Assembly (NCBI GenBank): GCA_035620375.1
Contig: DASPGX010000012.1
Location: 1 to 18,434 of the forward strand
Origin: DASPGX01 sp035620375
Lineage (GTDB): Bacteria; Patescibacteriota; Minisyncoccia; 2-02-FULL-40-12; GWA2-44-9
Reading direction: 5' to 3'
DNA length: 18,434 nt
Shown: positions 5,361-11,485 of the stretch, one piece after another
Position numbering within the stretch: position 1 is the first letter of the stretch
How the letters are laid out: each line of letters begins with the position of its first letter
The notes under the pieces: model-generated
Told to the model about the DNA's origin: nothing
The model's database searches: none
What the model saw: the letters and a program-made list of their open reading frames with translations, nothing else
Program-made: the position numbers and the translations under genes

Positions 5361-6245
5361 ATGCGTCGCAACTCGTTGATTGCGGCAGCGCAGCGCGTCT
5401 TGCCGCCGGTCGTTCCCGAAGGGATGGCCGCGAACCCGATCAAGGGAAAGCGTTCGGATGTCCCGCGAAGCAGGACGACTATCCTGGCTCTGCGGTATCA
5501 GGACGGCATCATGTGCGCCGCGGACCGGAAGACCAGCGGGTGGGGATACACCATCATCAGCCAGGAGAGCCGGAAGATCTATCAGGTCTCGCCGACGTCC
5601 GTGCTCCTGGGAAGCGGCGTGGTCGGCTACATCCAGGAAATCCGCGACAGCCTCACCATGCGGTGTACGTCGTTCCTGCGCAGCTACGGCCTGCCCATTT
5701 CGGTCCAGGGTCAGGCGAAGATGCTTGCGCGCTGGTGCAACTGGTACCGGCGCATGGAGGGCTGGGATTTCTCGTTCGGCGGCATCCTTGCCGGAGTGAA
5801 TCTGGACGGCGCCACGCACATCATCGCGGTGGAAGAGGACGGCAGCCGCATCGAGTTCCATGACTACTTCGCGTCCGGTTCGGGCGGCGACGGGGCGACG
5901 GTCCTGCTGGACGCCCACTGGAAGCCCGGACTTACCGAGGAACAGGCGGCAGGGCTCGCCGTGGAGGCTGTGTACCATGCGGCATTCCGCGACAGCGGCT
6001 CGTCGGACGTCCGTGTCGCGACGCCGACCATCGCGGTCGTCGGCGAAACGGGTGTCCGGTTCATGCCCGAGGAGCTCATCCGGCTCATCTCGTTCAAGGT
6101 GCTCATGGAGAAGATGGGCGTCACGGATATCGCGGGCATGATGCTGGCGGATCCGCGCGGCGAGGGCGACGCCGACCTTCCGCCGGAGCCCGGGCCGGTG
6201 TCCGCCCGTGCGGAACGGCGCCTGAAGTCGAGGAGGCGGAAATGA
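5361..6245 (+). CDS. prcB: 20S proteasome beta-type subunit (PrcB-like, N-terminal nucleophile hydrolase)
   Basis: This is a 294-residue threonine peptidase homologue. A propeptide-like stretch (residues 1-38) is followed by TTILALRYQDGIMCAADRKT, which aligns without gaps with the mature start of bacterial PrcB. That gives Thr39 as Thr1 and Asp55 as Asp17, with Lys72 in SRKIYQ as the Lys33 equivalent after a one-residue insertion. Later hallmarks are VLLGSGVVGYIQEI, FASGSGGDGA (Ser172/Ser174) and the pair Asp211/Ser214 in RDSGSS, matching Asp166/Ser169. The residue before Thr1 is Arg, where the family usually has Gly. It should form the proteolytic rings of a 20S core. The start has a strong SD (AAAGGAGG). 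The next gene overlaps by ATGA. HslV and Anbu are less likely, because the motif spacing and partner fit PrcB better. Confidence 0.82.
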   Translation: MRRNSLIAAAQRVLPPVVPEGMAANPIKGKRSDVPRSRTTILALRYQDGIMCAADRKTSGWGYTIISQESRKIYQVSPTSVLLGSGVVGYIQEIRDSLTMRCTSFLRSYGLPISVQGQAKMLARWCNWYRRMEGWDFSFGGILAGVNLDGATHIIAVEEDGSRIEFHDYFASGSGGDGATVLLDAHWKPGLTEEQAAGLAVEAVYHAAFRDSGSSDVRVATPTIAVVGETGVRFMPEELIRLISFKVLMEKMGVTDIAGMMLADPRGEGDADLPPEPGPVSARAERRLKSRRRK

Positions 6246-6877
6246 GCAAGCGCATCATCCGCTCCGAGGCGATGGATTCGTACCGGGCGAAGTACCGGGA
6301 CGCCCGTCGCCGGCTCAGACGCGATTTCGTCGCCTTCGTGCAGACGCCGCATCTGAAGGACAACATCGGATACGTCGTGTACGGAACGAACGGCGAAGCC
6401 CAGTCGTTCCAGACCCCGACATTCGCCACGTTCCTTGTCGGCAACCCGCCGGTCCAGGTGCAGGAGGTCAAGGAAGCCCTCATCGGCTTCTACGAGTACA
6501 TCCTGCAGGATCTGGACGCGCGCGACGCGTATGCCCCGGTCGTACTGGCGATGCTCAAGGGATACATGCAGATGTACCTTGAGGAAAAGGACGAGCCGCT
6601 GGCGCTGGCGACCGAGGTGCTCTGCTGCGGCAGTCCCCAGCACGTCTTCTGGTGCGACTTCGACGGCGGCGAGGGCATGCTGGACGTGTTCCCCAAGCGC
6701 AAGCGGCTCATCATCCGCGGATGCTTCGACAAGGAGGTCCGCGGCGAGGTGTCCCGCATTCTGCGCAGGCGGCTCCAGCAGGTCAGGCCGAACAAGCGGA
6801 CGCTGAAGCTCATGGAGCGCGAACTCAAGAAGGCGACCGGTCTGAAGTTCGTCTCCTACAACGTCATGTCCCTGTGA
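6242..6877 (+). CDS. Probable 20S proteasome alpha-type subunit (PrcA-like, divergent)
   Basis: A 211-residue protein whose ATG overlaps the stop of the beta-type gene, with AGGAGG 5 bases upstream inside that gene. The actinobacterial prcB-prcA pair has the same order. It opens with a charged helix (residues 8-26, SEAMDSYRAKYRDARRRLR), as alpha subunits do with their H0 helix. It then has DNIGYVVYGTNG, SFQTPTFATFLVGN, a long helix to GYMQMYLEEKDEP, LALATEVLCCG, VFWCDFDGG and RLIIRGC. By eye these line up in order with Mycobacterium PrcA segments (SLQKISELYDRVGFAAAG, YEVELCVAEV, LYRITYDGS, HFVVMGG). There is no Thr nucleophile, as expected for alpha. Identity is low, so the assignment rests on order, length and context; an unrelated partner protein is possible. 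Confidence 0.55.
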   Translation: MSKRIIRSEAMDSYRAKYRDARRRLRRDFVAFVQTPHLKDNIGYVVYGTNGEAQSFQTPTFATFLVGNPPVQVQEVKEALIGFYEYILQDLDARDAYAPVVLAMLKGYMQMYLEEKDEPLALATEVLCCGSPQHVFWCDFDGGEGMLDVFPKRKRLIIRGCFDKEVRGEVSRILRRRLQQVRPNKRTLKLMERELKKATGLKFVSYNVMSL

Positions 6878-6887
6878 CGGGCAATTC

Positions 6888-6919
6888 ACCCCGGTGCGTA
6901 GGCTCCGGGGTTTTGATTT
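6888..6919 (+). terminator. Terminator after the proteasome-like operon
   Basis: ACCCCGG (6888-6894) pairs with CCGGGGT (6905-6911) across a ten-base loop, followed by TTTGATTT. It sits 11 bases after the stop of the alpha-type gene. Confidence 0.75.
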
Positions 6920-6930
6920 GCGGCCCCGTC

Positions 6931-6951
6931 GATTTTCTCCCCGTGAAAATC
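6931..6951. repeat. Small perfect hairpin before the tandem repeats
   Basis: GATTTTC (6931-6937) and GAAAATC (6945-6951) form a perfect 7-bp stem with loop TCCCCGT. It directly abuts the first repeat unit. The role is unknown. Confidence 0.45.
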
Positions 6952-6952
6952 G

Positions 6953-7075
6953 TCCTAAGTCAGCAGACGCAGGATTATAGTACTCGGATGTAGGCCGGCG
7001 CATGCCGGATATCATCCTAAGTCAGCAGACGCAGGATTTCAGTATTCGGATGTGGGCCGGCGCTTTGCGCCGGAT
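6953..7075. repeat. Two tandem ~60-bp imperfect direct repeats upstream of argS
   Basis: Unit 1 (6953-7010) and unit 2 (7015-7075) share TCCTAAGTCAGCAGACGCAG and then an AGTA-TCGGATGT-GGCCGGCG stretch, with period 62. Each unit ends in a hairpin. In unit 1 it is CCGGC/GCCGG with a four-base loop; in unit 2 it is CCGGCGC/GCGCCGG with loop TTT, so the pairing is kept although the sequence changed. There is no ORF. The units lie in the 244-base gap between the proteasome-like operon and argS and could be an RNA leader, a dispersed repeat family or protein-binding sites. Confidence 0.65.
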
Positions 7076-7086
7076 AGCCGCCCCGC

Positions 7087-7115
7087 TGGAAACTGGAATC
7101 CGGAAACGGTAAACT
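7087..7115 (+). promoter_or_regulatory. Candidate argS promoter
   Basis: TGGAAA (7087-7092) and TAAACT (7110-7115) are 17 bases apart, and the ATG follows the -10 box after 6 bases. This predicts a start point at or next to the start codon. Both boxes are only partial consensus matches. Confidence 0.4.
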
Positions 7116-7121
7116 TTTCGC

Positions 7122-8855
7122 ATGTTCCGTGACTCCCTCATCGCCTCCATGCGCAAGCGCTGGCCCGACCTGCACGTGGAGCTTTCGGTACCGCCCGACC
7201 CCTCCCTGGGGGATTATTCGTTGAATGCCGCGTTCGCGCTGGCAAAAAAAGAACGGCGGCCGGTGCTGCAGGTCGCCGAAGTCCTGGCGGAAGCAATCCG
7301 GGAAGACCATGCCACGTGCGTCAAAGAGGTCCGCATCGTTCCCCCGGGATTCGTGAACATCGTCCTGCAGGAGAGCTATCTGCAGAGAAAGCTCAGTGAA
7401 GCATACAGGTCTCCGGACCGGTACGGCTCATCCGGCGCGGGAAAGGGGAGGAAAGTCATCGTTGAGTACTCCTCGCCGAACATCGCCAAGTCCATGCACG
7501 TGGGCCATCTGCGGAGCACGATTATCGGGGACGCGCTCGCCAACGTGTACGACGCGCTCGGCTACGACGTTATCCGGTGGAACTACATCGGCGACTGGGG
7601 TACGCAATTCGGCAATCTCATCGCGGCGTACAAGAAATGGGGGAGCGAAGCGGAGCTTGAAAAGGATCCGGTTCCGTACATGGAATCGCTCTACGTGCGT
7701 TTTCATGCGGAAAAGGAGCAGGACCCGGCGCTTGAAGACGCGGGGCGTGAGGAATTCCGGAAGCTTGAATCGGGAGACAGCGAAAACCGCAAACTCTGGG
7801 AACGCTTCCGCGGTCTTTCGCTTGAGCGTTTTAGCATGATGTACGGCCGTCTCGGAGTGGCGTTGGCCGGTGGGGACGCGGTGACGACCAAGGGAGAGAG
7901 CGATTATGAAGACCGGCTCGCCGGACTGGTGGAAGAGCTTTCCGGCAACGGCATCGCCGCACCGGGCGAGGGGGGTGCGCTGGTGGCCGACCTTTCCGGG
8001 TTCGGCATCGCGACGGCGGCGATGCTCCGCAAGTCCGACGGTGCGACGGTGTATCTGACGCGGGACCTGGCGTCCCTGCGCGAACGTGCGACAATCGCGG
8101 GCGTCGCCAAAATCCTGTACGTCGTCGCGAATCAGCAGGCCCTGCACTTTGAACAGTTGTTTGCCATGGCGGAACTCATGAAGCAGAAAGGACTCATCAG
8201 GGAGAACCTTCCTGAACTCAATCACGTGAAGTTCGGGCTCGTCCTGGGTGCCGACGGCAAGAAGTTCTCCACGCGCGAGGGCAATGCCGTCGCGCTCGCT
8301 GATGTGCTTAACGAGGCCGAACACCGGGCGGAGAACGTGGTGCACGAGAAGAATCCCGAACTGGATGAAGCGCGCGTCCATGAAACCGCTCATGATGTCG
8401 CGTTGGCCGCGGTGAAATACAACGACCTGCGCCAGCATCCCCATTCGGACATCACGTTCGACTGGGACGCGATGCTGGACCTGTCCGGAAACAGCGGCCC
8501 GTACCTGCAATACACGCACGCACGGCTGGCGAATATCGCCGCAAAGGCGGGTGCGCCGGAGGAGGCGGGCGAATTGACCGGCCTGGAGCATCCGGCCGAA
8601 CGGGCACTGATGTCCGCGCTCCTGGATTTTCCGGAGGCCGTCGCCGCCTGCGCGCGTCTGTCGGCCCTGAATCCGCTCGCACTGTACCTGTACGAGCTTG
8701 CGGGACTCGCGAACCGGTATTACGAGCAGGTCCGGGTCATGGACGAGGAAGATACCGCGGTGCGCGGTGCGCGCGTCGTGCTTGTCGCGACCGTTGCGGC
8801 GGTGCTGAAACGGGGACTCGGCATTCTGGGCATCCGGGCCCCTGAACGGATTTGA
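7122..8855 (+). CDS. argS: Arginyl-tRNA synthetase
   Basis: This class I synthetase charges tRNA-Arg. The 577-residue length is normal. The N-terminal Arg-S domain (about 1-95) ends in the VPPGFVNIVL strand. The catalytic domain follows with VEYSSPNIAKSMHVGHLRST (HIGH motif as HVGH, 126-129) and NYIGDWGTQFG (154-164). The KMSKS loop is replaced by GKKFSTREGN (379-388), as usual in ArgRS. The C-terminal DALR anticodon-binding domain runs from about 455 (SGPYLQYTHARL, LANRYYEQVRV) to the end, finishing APERI where many relatives end in PERM. The start at 7122 fits the family and lies 6 bases after a candidate -10; no SD is present. A promoter for the next gene begins at its stop codon. Confidence 0.96.
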   Translation: MFRDSLIASMRKRWPDLHVELSVPPDPSLGDYSLNAAFALAKKERRPVLQVAEVLAEAIREDHATCVKEVRIVPPGFVNIVLQESYLQRKLSEAYRSPDRYGSSGAGKGRKVIVEYSSPNIAKSMHVGHLRSTIIGDALANVYDALGYDVIRWNYIGDWGTQFGNLIAAYKKWGSEAELEKDPVPYMESLYVRFHAEKEQDPALEDAGREEFRKLESGDSENRKLWERFRGLSLERFSMMYGRLGVALAGGDAVTTKGESDYEDRLAGLVEELSGNGIAAPGEGGALVADLSGFGIATAAMLRKSDGATVYLTRDLASLRERATIAGVAKILYVVANQQALHFEQLFAMAELMKQKGLIRENLPELNHVKFGLVLGADGKKFSTREGNAVALADVLNEAEHRAENVVHEKNPELDEARVHETAHDVALAAVKYNDLRQHPHSDITFDWDAMLDLSGNSGPYLQYTHARLANIAAKAGAPEEAGELTGLEHPAERALMSALLDFPEAVAACARLSALNPLALYLYELAGLANRYYEQVRVMDEEDTAVRGARVVLVATVAAVLKRGLGILGIRAPERI

Positions 8856-8881
8856 CGCTCCGGTAACCGTGTTGATAGTGT
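8852..8881 (+). promoter_or_regulatory. Candidate promoter of the glutamine synthetase gene
   Basis: TTGACG (8852-8857, overlapping the argS stop) and TAGTGT (8876-8881) are 18 bases apart. The start point would be near 8888, leaving a leader of about 45 bases with a strong SD. The -35 is good; the -10 is weak. Confidence 0.45.
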
Positions 8882-8932
8882 AAGTTGGACACGATATGGT
8901 GGTCCGGCTCTTTTCGTTCCAGGAGGTACATG

Positions 8933-9979
8933 ATGCGGATTCGGGCGGAATACATCTGGGTTGACGGTCAGCTGCCGACCGCCAAACTGCGTTCCAAGAC
9001 GGGGATCATCAGGGATACGCAACGTCCGCCGAAGTGGGGATTCGACGGTTCCAGTACGGAACAGGCAGAAGGCCACTTCAGCGACTGCGGGCTGATTCCC
9101 GTGAGAACTGTCCCTGACCCGGTGAGGGGCGGCGAAGCGGTGCTCGTGTTGTGTGAAGTCGCAAACGCCGACGGCACGCCGCACTACAGCAATACGCGGC
9201 ACGTACTTCGTGCGGCCGCGGAGCGGTACGCGGTCCACGAAGCGTGGGGCGGTATCGAACAGGAATACACCCTCTACCGCAAGAGCCGCCCGCTCGGCTG
9301 GCCCGCGGAGGGATTTCCGCACCCGCAGGGGCGGTACTACTGCGGAGTCGGATTCGACGAGGTTCACGGCCGTCCGGTCGTGGAAGCGCACATGGAGGCA
9401 TGTCTTCAGGCGGGACTGGAATTCTCCGGCATCAATGCCGAGGTCATGCCGGCGCAGTGGGAGTTTCAGCTCGGTCCGCTTTCTCCCGTGGAGCTGGCGG
9501 ACCAGCTCTGGCTGGCGCGCTGGCTCCTGTACCGCATCGGCGAGGACTACGAGGCGTACGCCTCGTTGAGTCCCAAGCCGATGCCCGGGGACTGGAACGG
9601 AGCGGGCGCGCACACGAACTTCAGCACGAAGGCGATGCGCGAAGACGGCGGTCTGGCGGTCATCAACGCGGCGTGTGAAAAACTCGGCAAACGGCACCGG
9701 GAGCATGTCCGGGTGTACGGGGCCGACAACCATCTCCGCCTGACCGGCAGGCACGAAACGTGCGACATCAACACGTTCCGGTACGGCGTCAGCGACCGCG
9801 GCGCGTCTATCCGCATCCCCATGGCCGCGGCAAACGAAGGCAAGGGGTATCTGGAAGACCGGCGGCCCGCCGCAAACGCGGATCCGTACAAGGTGCTCAC
9901 GGCCCTACTGGAGACGACCTGCGGGGACGGATTCGACCCCGACCGGTACGGCTGGGTCTACGGCAACTTCACCATGTAA
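8933..9979 (+). CDS. glnII: Type II (eukaryotic-type) glutamine synthetase
   Basis: It makes glutamine from glutamate, ammonia and ATP. At 348 residues it has the short GSII architecture, not the roughly 440-470-residue GSI. Hallmarks, numbered from MRIRAEYIWVDG, are: WGFDGSSTEQA (35-45); GIEQEYTLY (107-115, metal Glu109/Glu111); GINAEVMPAQWEFQLGP (166-182); GDWNGAGAHTNFSTKAMR (219-236, ATP-site His227); HLRLTGRHET (267-276); YGVSDRGASIRIP (284-296); KGYLEDRRPAANADPY (304-319). The start is chosen at 8933 because AGGAGG (8921-8926) lies 6 bases upstream; the ATG at 8930 is also possible. It follows argS after 77 bases with its own candidate promoter and ends in a strong terminator. GSII is unusual for a small-genome bacterium. 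Confidence 0.93.
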   Translation: MRIRAEYIWVDGQLPTAKLRSKTGIIRDTQRPPKWGFDGSSTEQAEGHFSDCGLIPVRTVPDPVRGGEAVLVLCEVANADGTPHYSNTRHVLRAAAERYAVHEAWGGIEQEYTLYRKSRPLGWPAEGFPHPQGRYYCGVGFDEVHGRPVVEAHMEACLQAGLEFSGINAEVMPAQWEFQLGPLSPVELADQLWLARWLLYRIGEDYEAYASLSPKPMPGDWNGAGAHTNFSTKAMREDGGLAVINAACEKLGKRHREHVRVYGADNHLRLTGRHETCDINTFRYGVSDRGASIRIPMAAANEGKGYLEDRRPAANADPYKVLTALLETTCGDGFDPDRYGWVYGNFTM

Positions 9980-9984
9980 CGCAA

Positions 9985-10005
9985 CGGCGCCCCTTCGGGG
10001 CGCCG
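9985..10005. terminator. Terminator between glutamine synthetase and the convergent membrane gene
   Basis: CGGCGCCCC (9985-9993) pairs perfectly with GGGGCGCCG (9997-10005) around the loop TTC, followed by GTTTCATGT. It lies between convergent genes and may act in both directions. Confidence 0.8.
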
Positions 10006-10008
10006 GTT

Positions 10009-10464
10009 TCATGTATGGGCGGCTTCCGCACTCTGCGGCGGTGTAGCCCGTGCGCGGCGGGTGGGCAGATAGAGCGCGGAGAGCGCCAGCGCTCCCAGGA
10101 TATCCGCGATGAGATCCAGGAGCGTATCGCCCAGGTCGCCCCCGTGGAAATACCGGTAGAACAGGTTCAGCAGTCCGGATTCCGCGTCCGCGAACAGAAG
10201 GCCCGAACCGTACTCAGCGAGTTCCCAGGCGATGCCGACCAGCGCGGTGGCGCCGACGATGAGGCCCAAGGCTCCGTACACGGTCACCTTGCGGACGTCG
10301 TGTTCCAGGAGTTCCGCCACGAACCAGGCGATGACGAATCCGCCGAGCAGGTGCATCAGAGTGTCAAAGTGCGTATAACGCGCGTACCACTCCCATTGGC
10401 CGGAGAACACCGTGCCGACGAGAAATACGAGGGCAACGGCGGATGCGGCGCGTATCAGTTTCAT
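10009..10464 (-). CDS. Small polytopic membrane protein, YjdF/DUF2238-like
   Basis: A 151-residue integral membrane protein with about four hydrophobic spans (roughly 5-22, 35-52, 61-80 and 117-136). Conserved-looking polar residues sit within or next to spans: Asp34 and His38 in FDTLMHLLGG, Trp80-Glu81 and Glu84 in GIAWELAEYG, and Asp113, Asp117 and Asp121 in GDTLLDLIADILGAL. This arrangement resembles the YjdF/DUF2238 and VanZ-like membrane families, whose function is not established. The C-terminal tail is charged. There is no SD before the ATG. The gene lies 44 bases after the 258-residue membrane protein gene in the same direction and may be co-transcribed. Confidence 0.7.
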   Translation of the reverse strand: MKLIRAASAVALVFLVGTVFSGQWEWYARYTHFDTLMHLLGGFVIAWFVAELLEHDVRKVTVYGALGLIVGATALVGIAWELAEYGSGLLFADAESGLLNLFYRYFHGGDLGDTLLDLIADILGALALSALYLPTRRARATPPQSAEAAHT

Positions 10465-10508
10465 ACGGAAAACGAGATTGCCATATCACGCACAGGACGG
10501 CAAGAGAA

Positions 10509-11285
10509 TCAGTATTCGGTCTGCGCCGTTTCTATAGCCTTGAGGTTGTCCAGATAGCGCTTTGCCAATGCGCGTTCCCGGGGAGCGTTGTCCCGGTCAT
10601 GTTCGGCGATGAGCTGAAGGACCAGGAACAGACAGAAGATGGTCAGGGCCACGACGGTGCGCAGGAACGAATCATGCGGCGTGGACGCCGCGATGAACGC
10701 GCCGAATGCCAGCGATATCACGATAACGACCATCCACGGGAACCTGCCGATGAGGTCCGCCTTCTTGGAGCGGATGTATTCGCGTGCTTCCGTAGCCTGG
10801 CCGGATGCCATCATGAGCGCATTGAACAGCTCATTATTGTACGCCTTGCCCCGTGAAGGCAGGGAATAGATGGTGTAGGTGATGGCGCGGAACAGCGGAT
10901 TGCCCTTCTGGTAGTATTCAAAGCCGTGCGAGCGGAACGCTTCCAGATAGTCGATGATGGCGCTCCGGATGCGCTGGAACCAGTCGTCCAGTTCGGGGGA
11001 CGCGCGCCGGATATAGAAACTGAGGTGGAAGATGCGCCGGACCTTATTGAGTTCCAGAGCGATATGTTCATCCAGCGCCGTCCTCCGGTTCAGCGTTTTG
11101 TACATCAGGAACCCGACGGTGATGGAGAACAGGATGCTCAGGTCCACCGCGCGCGGGGCGACGAAATCCAGGGAGTCCGGACCCGCGTAGGGGATGATGC
11201 GGGCGAAGAGCCATGCCCCAAGCGCCAGAAACCCAAGCCGGAGCCAGGTCTTCGGGTCCCGCGTCGTCGTATGCATGAAGGCCAT
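10509..11285 (-). CDS. Four-span membrane protein, bestrophin-like/DUF4239-like
   Basis: A 258-residue membrane protein of uncertain function. Two N-terminal hydrophobic spans (about 14-34 and 47-61) and two C-terminal spans (about 182-203 and 209-226) flank a cytoplasmic helical region. That region carries FYIRRASPELDDWFQRIRSA and GKAYNNELFNALM. This 2+2 layout resembles DUF4239/bestrophin-like bacterial proteins; I hold the family name loosely. The reading frame stays open upstream into the tRNA gene, so I place the start at 11283-11285. A consensus TATAAT (11292-11297) lies exactly 6 bases before this ATG, predicting a leaderless transcript. The second Met (11276) is an alternative. No SD is present. 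Confidence 0.65.
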   Translation of the reverse strand: MAFMHTTTRDPKTWLRLGFLALGAWLFARIIPYAGPDSLDFVAPRAVDLSILFSITVGFLMYKTLNRRTALDEHIALELNKVRRIFHLSFYIRRASPELDDWFQRIRSAIIDYLEAFRSHGFEYYQKGNPLFRAITYTIYSLPSRGKAYNNELFNALMMASGQATEAREYIRSKKADLIGRFPWMVVIVISLAFGAFIAASTPHDSFLRTVVALTIFCLFLVLQLIAEHDRDNAPRERALAKRYLDNLKAIETAQTEY

Positions 11286-11291
11286 GCATCC

Positions 11292-11297
11292 ATTATA
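11292..11297 (-). promoter_or_regulatory. -10 box of the 258-residue membrane protein gene
   Basis: On the minus strand, consensus TATAAT is followed by six bases and then ATG. No recognisable -35 exists; the expected site falls in the terminator hairpin of the upstream tRNA gene. Confidence 0.45.
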
Positions 11298-11298
11298 G

Positions 11299-11327
11299 AC
11301 GAAGACCGCCTTTTCGGCGGTCTTCGT
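11299..11327 (-). terminator. Terminator of the initiator tRNA gene
   Basis: A perfect 12-bp stem (11299-11310 with 11316-11327) and a five-base loop, 9 bases after the tRNA 3' end on the minus strand. The tail is weak (CTATAAT), and the -10 of the next gene starts two bases after it. Confidence 0.65.
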
Positions 11328-11336
11328 GTGTGGATG

Positions 11337-11408
11337 TTGCGGGGGCGGGATTCGAACCCGCGACCTCAAGGTTATGAGCCTTGCGAGCTACCGCTGCTCC
11401 ACCCCGCG
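11337..11408 (-). tRNA. Initiator tRNA-fMet (anticodon CAT)
   Basis: The cloverleaf is complete in 72 bases. The acceptor CGCGGGG pairs with CCCCGCA with the first pair mismatched (C1-A72), the hallmark of bacterial initiator tRNA. The D-stem is GAGC/GCTC, the anticodon stem CAAGG/CCTTG with loop CTCATAA, and the T-arm GCGGG TTCGAAT CCCGC. The discriminator is A; CCA is not encoded. Only two of the three G-C pairs usual at the base of the initiator anticodon stem are present. Confidence 0.95.
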
Positions 11409-11421
11409 ATATGACCTACGT

Positions 11422-11450
11422 AATGTAGCACAAAAAATACCTGCGGGCAA
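11422..11450 (-). promoter_or_regulatory. Promoter of the initiator tRNA
   Basis: On the minus strand, TTGCCC (11445-11450) and TACATT (11422-11427) are 17 bases apart. The predicted start point lies about 7 bases before the mature 5' end at 11408. Confidence 0.6.
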
Positions 11451-11460
11451 GCCGCCGAAT

Positions 11461-11485
11461 GAACGGCTCACCGGATGAGCCGTTC
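11461..11485 (-). terminator. Hairpin at the end of the GH13 gene, same stem as 735-759
   Basis: GAACGGCTCA (11461-11470) pairs with TGAGCCGTTC (11476-11485), loop CCGGA. It overlaps the last bases of the GH13 stop codon and is followed on the minus strand only by a weak ATTCGG tail. Termination is likely from position, less so from the tail. Confidence 0.55.

Noticed and set aside
5864..7015. 383-codon minus-strand frame opposite the proteasome-like genes
   Set aside because: It is antisense to two well-supported genes, runs through a terminator and a repeat, and has no SD or recognisable motif.
6953..7075. CRISPR array or T-box leader
   Set aside because: There are only two long units with no regular spacers, and no T-box sequence or terminator/antiterminator pair can be seen.
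7428..8591. 387-codon minus-strand frame opposite argS
   Set aside because: argS is certain; this is its antisense shadow.
8720..9754. 344-codon minus-strand frame opposite argS and glutamine synthetase
   Set aside because: Antisense shadow with no motifs or start signals.
11286..11369. N-terminal extension of the 258-residue membrane protein
   Set aside because: The extra 28 codons read through the tRNA terminator and tRNA 3' end; a consensus -10 box lies just before the later ATG.
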